Shown piece after piece: positions 36,263 through 44,858 of a stretch of DNA of 64,000 bases (within the stretch, counting starts at the first letter, position 1; the number at the start of each line of letters is the position of its first letter). Below the pieces are notes generated by a model that ran no database searches, was not told where the DNA came from, and saw only the letters and a list, made by a program, of their open reading frames with translations. The stretch covers positions 1,674,001 through 1,738,000 of the forward strand of contig NZ_JQMS01000001.1 of NCBI RefSeq assembly GCF_000744835.1, given 5' to 3'. The translations under genes and the position numbers were made by a program. This DNA comes from Flavobacterium sp. 83. GTDB taxonomy: Bacteria; Bacteroidota; Bacteroidia; Flavobacteriales; Flavobacteriaceae.

Positions 36263-37119
36263 TTTTTTAAATTTATGTTATAACAACAAATTATTAGACT
36301 GATCAATGCTTTCATTTATGAAATCAGTAATGTTTTACGAAAAATAAAGAAAAAAATCGAGGTTAATGTACTGTAATTCAAATCTGTTAAGAGCAATTGA
36401 ATAGTAAACTGAATCCAAAAAATTTCGGTAAATTTATAATTATTTTTTGATACTATTGAACTTGAAATAGTATCGGTCTCATTCTTTTTAAATTTTGTTT
36501 TTTACACTTTCATTATTGTAATATTTTATGTTATAATGTAAGCAGTTTTTTCTTGACATATGCTGCGTTTTTTCTTTTTTTAAGCGTGATGCTGTTTTCA
36601 TTTGTTGTTGCTAGACTTGATCTAAATGTAATATTAACATAATATTATTTGGTATTCTTTTATAAGACTTTTAAGGATATTGGTTATTCGATTAAAATTG
36701 AGGCTTTGCACAATTCGTAATTTTTTTTATTAAATAAATTAATTATGAATACAATTTATTACCAAGTGCATTATGTGCCATAAAATAGGTTATCATTTTT
36801 GATTTGGCTTTTTGCCCTTAAAATTTAGTTGTAATATGTTTTTTACCTATTTTACTTTGTTCTTCTTTTTCGGATTTGTATTTCTTGATTCTATCAAACT
36901 TTAGTACTTAAATTTTCATTAATAGTAAGACTGTTTTATGTTTCCTTTTTTTCTTCATTATTTAGTTAGGGCAATAACACATAAGCCTTTAAGAGTATTT
37001 TTAATGCTATTTTAAATCTTTAGTACAATTTTTAGAGCAGTCAATAAAAACAGTACGTTTTTCTATGCAAAAGGCGACTTTTGTAACCTAACAATTTAAA
37101 AAATACAATTTAATCTAAA
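36263..37119. other. Long AT-rich intergenic region
   Basis: 857 bases with no supported gene on either strand. It contains the divergent upstream regions of the PAS kinase (minus) and the 37120 gene (plus). The only small structure near the latter is CAAAAG-GCGA-CTTTTG (37068-37083), a 6-bp hairpin with a 4-base loop. No exact TAnnTTTG lies close to either start; a shorter TAATTTG is at about 36290 on the minus strand. Confidence 0.6.
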
Positions 37120-37530
37120 ATGAAAAATTTTGAAAAAAAATTTGATGGTGATAGAAGTATTTCTATCATGGAATCAAATGTCGTTTTAAAAAATAATAAT
37201 AAAGAAACAACCTTTAATTTCAGAGAAATTAAACAGATTAAAATTGAAAAGGTTAAAGTTTTTTCTTTTAAAATGATAATTTTTAATAGTATTTTATTTT
37301 CAGTATATTTTTTCTATGTGAAAAATAATTGTTTGAATCTTCCCTCTAATTTTGAACTCTTATTTTTTTTAGTATTTATGTTATTAACTTCTTTTTTTGT
37401 TAGAGAAAATAAATACCAAATACTAATTATGGATATAGATTTGAAATATTTTAAATACAAAATTTATAAGAAAGAGATGAATGATGCTAGATTTTTTATT
37501 ACATCTGTGAAAAGTAAAATTGCTAAATAA
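37120..37530 (+). CDS. Two-helix membrane protein, unknown function
   Basis: 136 aa. The plan is the same as the 31808-32278 product: beta-rich N-terminus (SNVVLKNNNKETTFNFREI), two membrane helices (about 51-65 and 75-91), the YQILIMDIDLKYFKY segment, and a C-terminal helix. No family firmly recognised. It lies between the large kinase and dnaG. The A-rich context before the ATG supports the start. Confidence 0.6.
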   Translation: MKNFEKKFDGDRSISIMESNVVLKNNNKETTFNFREIKQIKIEKVKVFSFKMIIFNSILFSVYFFYVKNNCLNLPSNFELLFFLVFMLLTSFFVRENKYQILIMDIDLKYFKYKIYKKEMNDARFFITSVKSKIAK

Positions 37531-37574
37531 ATACTTTTATTTCTACTAAAGATAATTTGTCAGGTTAAACGTTG

Positions 37575-37582
37575 TAACTTTG
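37575..37582 (+). promoter_or_regulatory. TAnnTTTG promoter for dnaG
   Basis: TAACTTTG, 19 bases before the TTG start, with a TTG at 37557-37559 upstream (15 bases between the two elements). Confidence 0.65.
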
Positions 37583-37601
37583 AACTTCAAAAAAAAACAA
37601 T

Positions 37602-39578
37602 TTGATTTCAAAAGCCACTATAGATACTGTTTTCGAAACTGCTCGAGTAGAGGAGGTTATCGGTGATTTTGTACAATTGAAACGAGCAGGGAGTAACTTC
37701 AAGGGATTAAGTCCTTTCTCCGAAGAGCGTTCTCCATCATTCATGGTTTCTCCCGCCAAAGGAATTTGGAAAGATTTTAGTTCGGGAAAAGGCGGCAATT
37801 CTGTAGCTTTCTTGATGGAACACGAAAAATTCACTTATCCGGAAGCCATTCGCTATTTAGCCAAAAAATACAATATTGAAATCGAAGAAACAGAACAAAC
37901 GGATGAGGAAAAAGCCAATACCGATGTTCGAGAAAGTATGTATTTGGTTTCTGAGTTTGCAAAAAACTATTTTCATAATACCCTTTTTAATTCTGAAGAA
38001 GGAAAAGCAATTGGGTATTCCTATTTTAAAGAAAGAGGATTTACTAATGAGACTATCAAAAAGTTTAGTTTAGGGTATTCACCTGAAAGTTGGGATGCTT
38101 TTACCAAAGAAGCATTAGGAAAAGGTTATAAACTAGAGTTTCTGGAAAGTACTGGACTTACAATTCCTAGAGATGATAGGCCTTTCGACCGATTTAAAGG
38201 TCGTGTTATGTTTCCTATTGAAAGTATGTCAGGCCGTGTTCTTGGCTTTGGGGGGCGTATTCTTACCAATGATAAAAAAGCGGCAAAATACCTGAATTCT
38301 CCAGAAAGTGATATTTACCATAAAAGTAAAGTGCTCTATGGAATTTTTCAGGCTAAACAGTCAATCGCCAAACTGAATAATTGTTATTTAGTCGAGGGGT
38401 ATACAGATGTAATTCAGTTCAATCAAGCCGGCATTGAAAATGTCGTTGCCTCTTCTGGAACCGCTTTGACTCCAGACCAAATTCGTTTAATCAATAGGTT
38501 GACTAAGAATATAACGGTACTTTTTGATGGAGATGCAGCTGGACTTCGTGCTTCTATTCGAGGAATTGATTTAATTCTTGAGGAAGGAATGAATGTGAAA
38601 GTCTGCGCTTTTCCTGATGGAGAAGATCCTGACAGTTTTGCCAAAAAAACATCCTATGAGGATTTAGTTTTATATCTCGAAAATAATGCAAAAGATTTTA
38701 TTCAGTTCAAAGCATCACTTTTGATGAATGAAGCTAAGAATGATCCTATAAAAAAAGCTGATTTAATTCGGGATATCGTACTGAGTATTTCTAAAATTCC
38801 GGATAGAATACAGCGAGAGATTTACATCCAGGAATGTTCCAGAATTATGGATATTTCAGAGCAAGTTTTGGTTAGTACTTTAGCGCAATTAGTTCAAAAA
38901 GACGTTTCTGAAGTAGGAAAAAAACAAAAACAGGAGCAAAAAGCTTTTGAAGTTGTAAAGAATGAAAATCCCGTTGAAGCTGAAAAAGTAGATGTTCTCT
39001 ATCGGTTAGAAAGAAAAATAATCGAGATTCTTTTGTTGTATGGTAATAAAACGGAAGAGTTTGAAGATAGTTTTTTGAAAACCAATGAGGATGGTGAAAT
39101 AGTAACGGTAACCGAAAAAAAAGAGTATAAAGTATATCAGAGAGTGTATTTGAGTTTACAAGAAGATGAGGTTGAATTAGCCAATCCATTGTTTAGAGAT
39201 ATATTCAATGACTTGATAAACTTCTATCATCAGAATGAGAATTTTAGTTTAGAGCAGTATTTAATGCGTCTGCAGGTAGATTTTGCCCAGGAAGTAACTG
39301 ATATTTTGATGGAAGACGAACGAGTTATCATGCACAATTGGGAAGGCCAAAATATTTTTCCTAAATCTAAAAATGATACAATAGTCCAAAATGTTTCCGA
39401 GACTATTTTAACGCTGCGTTGGTATTTAGTAGGCAGAATCATCGATGAATTAAAAAGCTCTGTATTATCGGAAGTAAATTCAGATAATACAGAGCCTATG
39501 TCAATGATTATGGATTATAATATGCTAATCCATTCGTTTTCAAAAAAATTAGGAAGAGTAATGTCTAGATATTACTAA
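37602..39578 (+). CDS. dnaG: DNA primase, without the zinc ligands
   Basis: Makes RNA primers at the replication fork. 658 aa. The TTG at 37602 is chosen because the N-terminus (ISKATIDTVFETARVEEVI) matches the family from its first residues. Zinc-domain fold at 1-95, but the ligand positions of CPFH...CFGC read SPFS (37-40) and DFSS (58-61). RNA polymerase domain follows: FPIESMSGRVLGFGGR, VEGYTDVI and the Toprim FDGDAAG. The C-terminal helicase-interaction part follows. Its stop overlaps the convergent regulator gene by 4 bases. Confidence 0.95.
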   Translation: MISKATIDTVFETARVEEVIGDFVQLKRAGSNFKGLSPFSEERSPSFMVSPAKGIWKDFSSGKGGNSVAFLMEHEKFTYPEAIRYLAKKYNIEIEETEQTDEEKANTDVRESMYLVSEFAKNYFHNTLFNSEEGKAIGYSYFKERGFTNETIKKFSLGYSPESWDAFTKEALGKGYKLEFLESTGLTIPRDDRPFDRFKGRVMFPIESMSGRVLGFGGRILTNDKKAAKYLNSPESDIYHKSKVLYGIFQAKQSIAKLNNCYLVEGYTDVIQFNQAGIENVVASSGTALTPDQIRLINRLTKNITVLFDGDAAGLRASIRGIDLILEEGMNVKVCAFPDGEDPDSFAKKTSYEDLVLYLENNAKDFIQFKASLLMNEAKNDPIKKADLIRDIVLSISKIPDRIQREIYIQECSRIMDISEQVLVSTLAQLVQKDVSEVGKKQKQEQKAFEVVKNENPVEAEKVDVLYRLERKIIEILLLYGNKTEEFEDSFLKTNEDGEIVTVTEKKEYKVYQRVYLSLQEDEVELANPLFRDIFNDLINFYHQNENFSLEQYLMRLQVDFAQEVTDILMEDERVIMHNWEGQNIFPKSKNDTIVQNVSETILTLRWYLVGRIIDELKSSVLSEVNSDNTEPMSMIMDYNMLIHSFSKKLGRVMSRYY

Positions 39579-40204
39579 ACAATTTCTAATGTTTTTGCTT
39601 TGTTTACTAAATCTACTAAATTGGTAACATTTAGTTTTGTTAGTAGCCTTAATTTGTAAGTACTAATTGTCTTTTCGTTTAGTTTTAGAATTTCGGCTAT
39701 TTCATGATTCTTTTTTCCGTCACTTAAATAGCGTAGTACTTCTACCTCACGGTTAGAAAGCTTGCGATATAGTCGCTCACTTTTGCTTTGTTTTGCAATT
39801 AATGCCAAGTTTTTCTTAACGGTTTCATTCATGATTATCTTTCCTTGATGTACTTTGATAATTGAAATCCCTAAAGTTTCTAATTTTTCCTTTTTGTGGA
39901 TAAATCCTGAAACCCCCGCTTTTATAGCATTTGGTGCATAAATTTGTTCAGAAAGACCACTGAATATAATAATTTTTGTTTTTGGAAAGTTTTTCAAAAT
40001 CGATTTTACTTCGAAAATACTTGAAAGTCCCTCTAATTCCAAATCCAATATTAATACATCAATCTCTTTGGTAAGCAGTATATCTCGTACCATCAAAAAA
40101 TTGCCAACATTGGCAACTATTGATATTTCGGCATGTTCTTTAAAGTAAGATTTTACTCCAAAATGCACTACGGGATAATTGTCGGCTAAACATACTTTAA
40201 TCAT
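39575..40204 (-). CDS. NarL/LuxR-type response regulator (paralogue B)
   Basis: 209 aa, same length and collinear with the 26469-27098 product; long shared runs include LDLELEGLSS, ILKNFPKTKIII and EKTISTYKLRLL. Receiver with Asp54, the same ADNYP acidic pocket (7-11), and a C-terminal LuxR helix-turn-helix. It has no kinase neighbour: nadE lies upstream and dnaG converges from the other side. Its stop codon (TAG) overlaps the dnaG stop (TAA). Possible partner: the kinases at 27-36 kb, by paralogy only. Confidence 0.88.
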   Translation of the reverse strand: MIKVCLADNYPVVHFGVKSYFKEHAEISIVANVGNFLMVRDILLTKEIDVLILDLELEGLSSIFEVKSILKNFPKTKIIIFSGLSEQIYAPNAIKAGVSGFIHKKEKLETLGISIIKVHQGKIIMNETVKKNLALIAKQSKSERLYRKLSNREVEVLRYLSDGKKNHEIAEILKLNEKTISTYKLRLLTKLNVTNLVDLVNKAKTLEIV

Positions 40205-40307
40205 GGTATTTAATTTTATTTAAGTGTTGTTTATGTTTTGGAAAGTAAATTTAATAAAAAAATTCTGTAATTAATTGGAAATCAATATAAAATATGATTT
40301 TTTTTTG

Positions 40308-41105
40308 TTAATTTGGTATTAAACAAACTGGTATCGCATTCATTTTGTGTTTGTTGGTAGTATTTAATCGTTTATAAATTTCAAAAACTACCTTTTCTCT
40401 ACCAGTAAAATCATTTGCTGATTTCCCTGTTTCATCCTGATTCATTGCCCATTCCAGTTCGTCATAGCTAGCTCCCAGTTGATCCTCATCAGTTCTTTCG
40501 TCACCAAATAATCCATCAGATGGAGATGCTTTTAAAATGGAATCAGGAACTTCTAAGTAAGCACCTAAGCTATAAACTTCAGATTTTAATAAATCAGCAA
40601 TAGGACTTAAATCTACCCCTCCATCACCATATTTTGTATAGAAACCTACTCCAAAATCTTCTACTTTATTTCCTGTTCCAGCAACTAATAACCCATAAAT
40701 ACCAGCAAAATAGTATAATGTTGTCATTCGTAAACGGGCACGGGTATTGGCTAATGATAAGTGAAGTTTTTGTGTGTCAACGTCAGTTGGAACTATTGTT
40801 TTAAAATCTTCAAAAACTGAAGTTAAATCTGCTTCAACGCTTGTTACATTTGGGAATCTGTTTTTTAATTGTTCAATGTGTTCACGTCCACGAGTTACAT
40901 GACTGTGTGGTTGGTGGATTGGCATTTCAACACATAAAACTTGTAATCCGGTTTGTGCGCATAATGTTGAGGTGACTGCTGAATCTACTCCTCCTGAAAT
41001 CCCTATTACAAATCCGTTAACTTTTGCATTTTCTGCATAGGTTTTTAACCAATTTACTATGTGAGTATTCACTTTTTCAACTTGGATTGTACTTTTTTTA
41101 GTCAT
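40308..41105 (-). CDS. nadE: Ammonia-dependent NAD+ synthetase
   Basis: Last step of NAD biosynthesis: amidation of deamido-NAD with ATP and ammonia. 265 aa, the length of the NH3-dependent type without a glutaminase domain. PP-loop GISGGVDSAVTS (35-46), GTGNKVEDFGVGFYTKYGDGG and the LKSEVYSLG segment. Divergent from gldB. The next gene on the strand is a response regulator 103 bases away. Confidence 0.95.
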   Translation of the reverse strand: MTKKSTIQVEKVNTHIVNWLKTYAENAKVNGFVIGISGGVDSAVTSTLCAQTGLQVLCVEMPIHQPHSHVTRGREHIEQLKNRFPNVTSVEADLTSVFEDFKTIVPTDVDTQKLHLSLANTRARLRMTTLYYFAGIYGLLVAGTGNKVEDFGVGFYTKYGDGGVDLSPIADLLKSEVYSLGAYLEVPDSILKASPSDGLFGDERTDEDQLGASYDELEWAMNQDETGKSANDFTGREKVVFEIYKRLNTTNKHKMNAIPVCLIPN

Positions 41106-41134
41106 AATAGTTTACGTTTTAAAAAGCAGGAATG

Positions 41135-41142
41135 TATATTTG
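41135..41142 (+). promoter_or_regulatory. TAnnTTTG promoter for gldBC
   Basis: TATATTTG, 62 bases before the gldB ATG. A short hairpin, GTTTCCT/AGGAAAC (41166-41187), lies in the resulting leader. Confidence 0.6.
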
Positions 41143-41204
41143 CAAAATCAATTAGTTGCGCATTGGTTTCCTTTGTTATTAGGAAACAAATTTAATTAAT
41201 AAAT

Positions 41205-42161
41205 ATGAAAAAAAATCTATTTTTTGTAGTCTTTTGTCTCTTTTTTTTGTCCTGCGAAAAAAAAAATAAAACAGAAATTGCTGTAGAGAAAATTCCATTG
41301 CAATTAAAAGTAGAACGCTTTGACAAAATATTTTTTGAAACTTCTCCAAAAGATTTAGATAAAGTTAAGGCAGCCTTTCCTTTCTTTTTTCCTGTAAATA
41401 GTGACAACAGTGTTTGGTTGCATAAAATGCAGGATCCAATCTGGAGAGAATTATATACTGAAGTTGAAAAAAAGTATGCAAATTTTGATCCTGAAAGAGT
41501 AGAGTTGGAGTCTCTATTTAAACATATTAAGTATTATTTCCCTCGAACTAAAACCCCTAAAGTTATTACTGTAATCTCTGAAATGGATTATAATAATAAG
41601 GCTATTTATGCAGATAGTTTAGTAATTATTTCACTTGAATTGTATTTAGGAAAAAAACATAAATTTTATCAATTCCCCAATTATATAAAGCAAAATTTTG
41701 AGCAAAGACAGATTTTACCCGATGTGGTTTCAAGTTTTTCATCTCGTAAAATTGCTCCTGTCACGGATAAAAAAATGTTAAGTCAAATGATTTATTTTGG
41801 AAAACAATTGTATTTAAAAGACTTACTTTTGCCAAATTATACAGATGCAGAAAAAATGGGATATACTCCTGAACAAATAAAATGGTGTGAGGAAAATGAA
41901 GGGTATATTTGGCGATATTTTATCGAAAAAGAAATGCTATATAGTGACGATCAAAAGTTAATACCTCGATTTATAAATCCAGCTCCATTTTCTAAGTTTT
42001 ATCTCGAAATTGATAATGAATCGCCAGGACAAGTAGGCGCCTGGATAGGATGGCAAATCGTTCGCTCCTATATGAAAAATAATGAAGTCCCTATTGCAGA
42101 CTTATTAAAAACAGATGCAAAAGAAATATTTGTGAAATCAAAATACAAACCCAAAAAGTAA
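41205..42161 (+). CDS. gldB: Gliding motility lipoprotein GldB
   Basis: 318 aa lipoprotein: signal peptide ending FLSC with the acylated cysteine at about position 17. Known to be essential for gliding in Flavobacterium johnsoniae. The LKVERFDKIFFETSP start of the mature part and the EKMGYTPEQIKWC and PGQVGAWIGWQIVRSYM segments fit the GldB family. Genomic order nadE-gldB-gldC matches that described in F. johnsoniae. Overlaps gldC by one base. Confidence 0.93.
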   Translation: MKKNLFFVVFCLFFLSCEKKNKTEIAVEKIPLQLKVERFDKIFFETSPKDLDKVKAAFPFFFPVNSDNSVWLHKMQDPIWRELYTEVEKKYANFDPERVELESLFKHIKYYFPRTKTPKVITVISEMDYNNKAIYADSLVIISLELYLGKKHKFYQFPNYIKQNFEQRQILPDVVSSFSSRKIAPVTDKKMLSQMIYFGKQLYLKDLLLPNYTDAEKMGYTPEQIKWCEENEGYIWRYFIEKEMLYSDDQKLIPRFINPAPFSKFYLEIDNESPGQVGAWIGWQIVRSYMKNNEVPIADLLKTDAKEIFVKSKYKPKK

Positions 42162-42496
42162 TGTCAGATACAAACACCTCAGAAATTAAGTTTCTAATAG
42201 AATTAGATGAGAACCGTGTTCCCGAAAAATTAATGTGGTCCGCAAAAGACGGTGGAGTAGAACAAGAAGAAGCGAAAGCTATTATGTTGTCTATTTGGGA
42301 CAGTAAAGTAAAAGAAACGATGCGAATCGACTTATGGACAAAAGATATGCCGGTAGATGAAATGAAGATTTTCTTTCATCAAACTTTGGTTGCAATGTCT
42401 GAAACTTTTAAACGTGCTACTGACGATGAAAAAATGGCGGACACGATGAAAGATTTCTGCGATTATTTTGCAGAAAAATTGGAACTAACAAAATAA
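42161..42496 (+). CDS. gldC: Gliding motility protein GldC
   Basis: 111 aa soluble protein, no signal peptide. Begins at the ATG sharing one base with the gldB stop (TAATG). Segments DENRVPEKLMWSAKDGGVEQ and TKDMPVDEMKIFF match the family. In F. johnsoniae, GldC is not essential for gliding but improves it. Followed by a strong bidirectional terminator. Confidence 0.92.
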   Translation: MSDTNTSEIKFLIELDENRVPEKLMWSAKDGGVEQEEAKAIMLSIWDSKVKETMRIDLWTKDMPVDEMKIFFHQTLVAMSETFKRATDDEKMADTMKDFCDYFAEKLELTK

Positions 42497-42511
42497 ATAC
42501 CGTTTTGTTCC

Positions 42512-42552
42512 AAAAAAAATCCCAAAACTTTTTTGAAGTTTTGGGATTTTTT
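42512..42552. terminator. Bidirectional terminator between gldC and engB
   Basis: AAAAAATCCCAAAACTT (to 42530) pairs with AAGTTTTGGGATTTTTT (42536-42552), loop of 5 bases, with A and T runs on both sides. It serves convergent gldC and engB. Confidence 0.9.
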
Positions 42553-42581
42553 GTTTTTAAAAATGTGCCTATTAATATTTT

Positions 42582-43202
42582 CTAAAACTGATTATTGTTT
42601 TTGAAAACTTCTTGGTTCACTTCATCAATATAAGAAAGTAATTCTTCTTTTCCTGTAGATTCAGTAGCTGATGTAACAAAATAATGAGGCATTTCGGCCC
42701 AGTTATTAGCAAACATTTTCTTTTTGTACGCTGCAATATGAGAATCAATTTTTACTTTACTGATCTTATCTGCTTTAGTGAAAACGATACAAAAAGGAAT
42801 TTCGCTTTCGCCCATGTATGACATGAATTCAATGTCTATAGTTTGAGCTTCATGACGGATGTCAATTAAAACAAAAGCACAAACGAGTTGTTCTCTGGTT
42901 TCGAAATAATCAGTAATAAATTCCTGAAAAACAGATTTTGTTTTTTTAGAAACTTTGGCATAGCCGTAACCAGGTAAATCGACTAAAAACCAATTGCTAT
43001 TAATTAAAAAATGATTTATTAACTGCGTTTTTCCAGGTCTTCCGGATGTTTTAGCTAGCTTTTTATGGTTTGTTAGCATGTTGATCAAGGATGATTTTCC
43101 AACATTTGATCGGCCTATAAAAGCATATTCTGGCAAAAAATCTTTGGGACATTTGGCTACATCAGAGTTGCTGATAACAAATTCGGCTGTATTAATTTTC
43201 AT
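42582..43202 (-). CDS. engB: Ribosome-biogenesis GTPase, YihA/YsxC/EngB
   Basis: 206 aa. GTPase motifs in order: FIGRSNVGKSS (G1), DLPGYG (G3) and FTKADK (G4), followed by TSATESTG (G5). Role by family: assembly of the large ribosomal subunit. Follows the alpha/beta hydrolase gene by 30 bases on the same strand, so the two form an operon. Confidence 0.95.
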   Translation of the reverse strand: MKINTAEFVISNSDVAKCPKDFLPEYAFIGRSNVGKSSLINMLTNHKKLAKTSGRPGKTQLINHFLINSNWFLVDLPGYGYAKVSKKTKSVFQEFITDYFETREQLVCAFVLIDIRHEAQTIDIEFMSYMGESEIPFCIVFTKADKISKVKIDSHIAAYKKKMFANNWAEMPHYFVTSATESTGKEELLSYIDEVNQEVFKNNNQF

Positions 43203-43232
43203 TTCTTTTGGGTGTAAAATTCTTCTTTAAGA

Positions 43233-44006
43233 TCAGTGTATTGCTAAATGGGTATGCGTTAGCCAATCCTCTAATAAACGATTAAACTCATCCGGATGTT
43301 CCATCATGGCGGCATGCCCGCATTTGTCTATCCAATATAAAGTAGAATTAGGCAGCAGTTTGTGAAACTCCTCTGCAACATCTGGCGGTGTAACTTTGTC
43401 ATTTTTTCCCCAAATAATACACGTTTGCACATGCATTTTTGGTAAATCTTTTGCCATATTATGACGAATAGCGCTTTTTGCAATCGTTAGTGTTTTGATT
43501 AATTTTATTCTGTCGTTTACAGATTCGTAGACTTCATCAATAAGTTCTTTGGTAGCAACTTTTGGGTCATAAAATACATCTTCTGCTTTTTTCTTAATAT
43601 ATTCATAGTCACCTCTTTTTGGATAGCTATCACCCATGGCGCTTTCGTAAAGTCCTGAACTTCCTGTTATTACAAGTCCTGATACTTTTTCAGGATACAT
43701 TTTAGTATGGTATAAAGCAATGTGACCACCTAATGAATTTCCTAAAAGGATTACTCTTTCAAGCCCTTTAAATGTGATAAAATCTTTTACGTATTTCGCA
43801 AAACTTTTTACGTTTGTTTTTAAGATATTCTGTGTGTATATAGGTAAATCTGGAATGATTATTTTATATCCTTTATTAGAAAAGTAGCTTGCTACAGCAT
43901 CAAAGTTGCTCAGTCCTCCCATAAGACCATGTAAGATGACAATTGGTGTACCTTCGCCAGCTTCATAATAGCTGTATCTGCCTTCTTTTTTATAGTATTT
44001 TTCCAT
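43233..44006 (-). CDS. Alpha/beta-fold hydrolase
   Basis: 257 aa, no signal peptide. Oxyanion-region HGLMGG, nucleophile elbow GNSLGGH, acid region IWGKNDKVTPP and catalytic His in DKCGHAAMMEHP. Substrate unknown. First gene of the unit with engB; own promoter at 44035-44042. Confidence 0.9.
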   Translation of the reverse strand: MEKYYKKEGRYSYYEAGEGTPIVILHGLMGGLSNFDAVASYFSNKGYKIIIPDLPIYTQNILKTNVKSFAKYVKDFITFKGLERVILLGNSLGGHIALYHTKMYPEKVSGLVITGSSGLYESAMGDSYPKRGDYEYIKKKAEDVFYDPKVATKELIDEVYESVNDRIKLIKTLTIAKSAIRHNMAKDLPKMHVQTCIIWGKNDKVTPPDVAEEFHKLLPNSTLYWIDKCGHAAMMEHPDEFNRLLEDWLTHTHLAIH

Positions 44007-44034
44007 GTTTTTGAATCTGGATTTTCAATTTTGA

Positions 44035-44042
44035 CAAATATA
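44035..44042 (-). promoter_or_regulatory. TAnnTTTG promoter for the hydrolase-engB operon
   Basis: TATATTTG on the minus strand, 28 bases before the ATG at 44004-44006. Confidence 0.6.
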
Positions 44043-44295
44043 GGATTTAATAAATAAAAATGAATTTTTACAACAATTTTTAATTATTAAATTCTGTTCA
44101 CAAATATATAAATAGGGATTTTTTTTCATTTAATTATCCGAATTTTTATGATTATACTGTTTTTATTCCTATTGATTTTAAAGGATGTTTCATGCTCTTT
44201 TGATCTTGCCTTTTTTTTAACATTGCCTTTCTTCTAAATAAAATAAAATAACCTAACGCTCTGATTCTCCAAAAATTAAGGGTTTTTGCTCGAAA
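44043..44295. other. Divergent upstream region before the dcw cluster
   Basis: AT-rich stretch between the hydrolase promoter and the MraZ operator repeats; no gene, RNA or repeat could be recognised. Confidence 0.5.
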
Positions 44296-44341
44296 GTGGT
44301 TAAACTTATTAACAAAGTGGTATATAGTGGTAAAATGTGGT
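44296..44341 (+). promoter_or_regulatory. MraZ-type operator: GTGGT direct repeats
   Basis: GTGG occurs at 44296, 44317, 44327 and 44337, each followed by T. The last three are spaced exactly 10 bases apart and the first is 21 bases upstream. Known MraZ sites are TGGGN direct repeats with 10-base period just before the dcw promoter. The last repeat ends 12 bases before the -7 element, so binding would cover the promoter. Confidence 0.7.
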
Positions 44342-44352
44342 AATATTTTTTA

Positions 44353-44360
44353 TATTTTTG
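44353..44360 (+). promoter_or_regulatory. TAnnTTTG promoter of the dcw cluster
   Basis: TATTTTTG, 24 bases before the mraZ start and directly after the MraZ-type repeats. Confidence 0.65.
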
Positions 44361-44384
44361 CTCAACATCTTTTAAACTTTTTAC

Positions 44385-44858
44385 TTGGATACAATTATAG
44401 GAACATATGAGTGTAAAGTTGATGCTAAAGGAAGGCTGCTGTTACCTGCGCCTTTAAAAAAGCAATTAGCTTCTTCTCTTCAAAACGGTTTTGTTTTGAA
44501 GCGTTCCGTATTTCAGCCTTGTCTGGAATTGTATCCTATGGAAGAGTGGAACTTGATGATGCAGAAAATTAATAAACTGAATCGGTTTGTAAAGAAAAAC
44601 AATGACTTCATTCGCAGGTTTACGGCAGGAGTTAAGGTGGTCGAAATCGATGCTTTAGGGCGATTATTAGTGCCAAAAGATTTAGTGATTTTTGCAAGTA
44701 TTGCTAAGGAAGTTGTGTTTTCATCGGCAGTGAATATTGTTGAGATTTGGGATAAAGATTTATACGAAAAATCAATAAATGGTGAAGATGTTGATTTTGC
44801 AGATTTGGCAGAAGAAGTAATGGGAAATATAAATGACGACGACAATGGAATATCATAA
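44385..44858 (+). CDS. mraZ: Transcriptional regulator MraZ
   Basis: 157 aa; TTG start (44385-44387) chosen because the family start DTIIGTYECKVDAKGRLLLP follows. Two SpoVT/AbrB-like halves: residues 1-50 and about 77-125 (FTAGVKVVEIDALGRLLVPK). By family it represses the dcw operon by binding the repeats upstream. First gene of the cluster; overlaps rsmH by 26 bases (or 14 with the second Met). Confidence 0.95.
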   Translation: MDTIIGTYECKVDAKGRLLLPAPLKKQLASSLQNGFVLKRSVFQPCLELYPMEEWNLMMQKINKLNRFVKKNNDFIRRFTAGVKVVEIDALGRLLVPKDLVIFASIAKEVVFSSAVNIVEIWDKDLYEKSINGEDVDFADLAEEVMGNINDDDNGIS

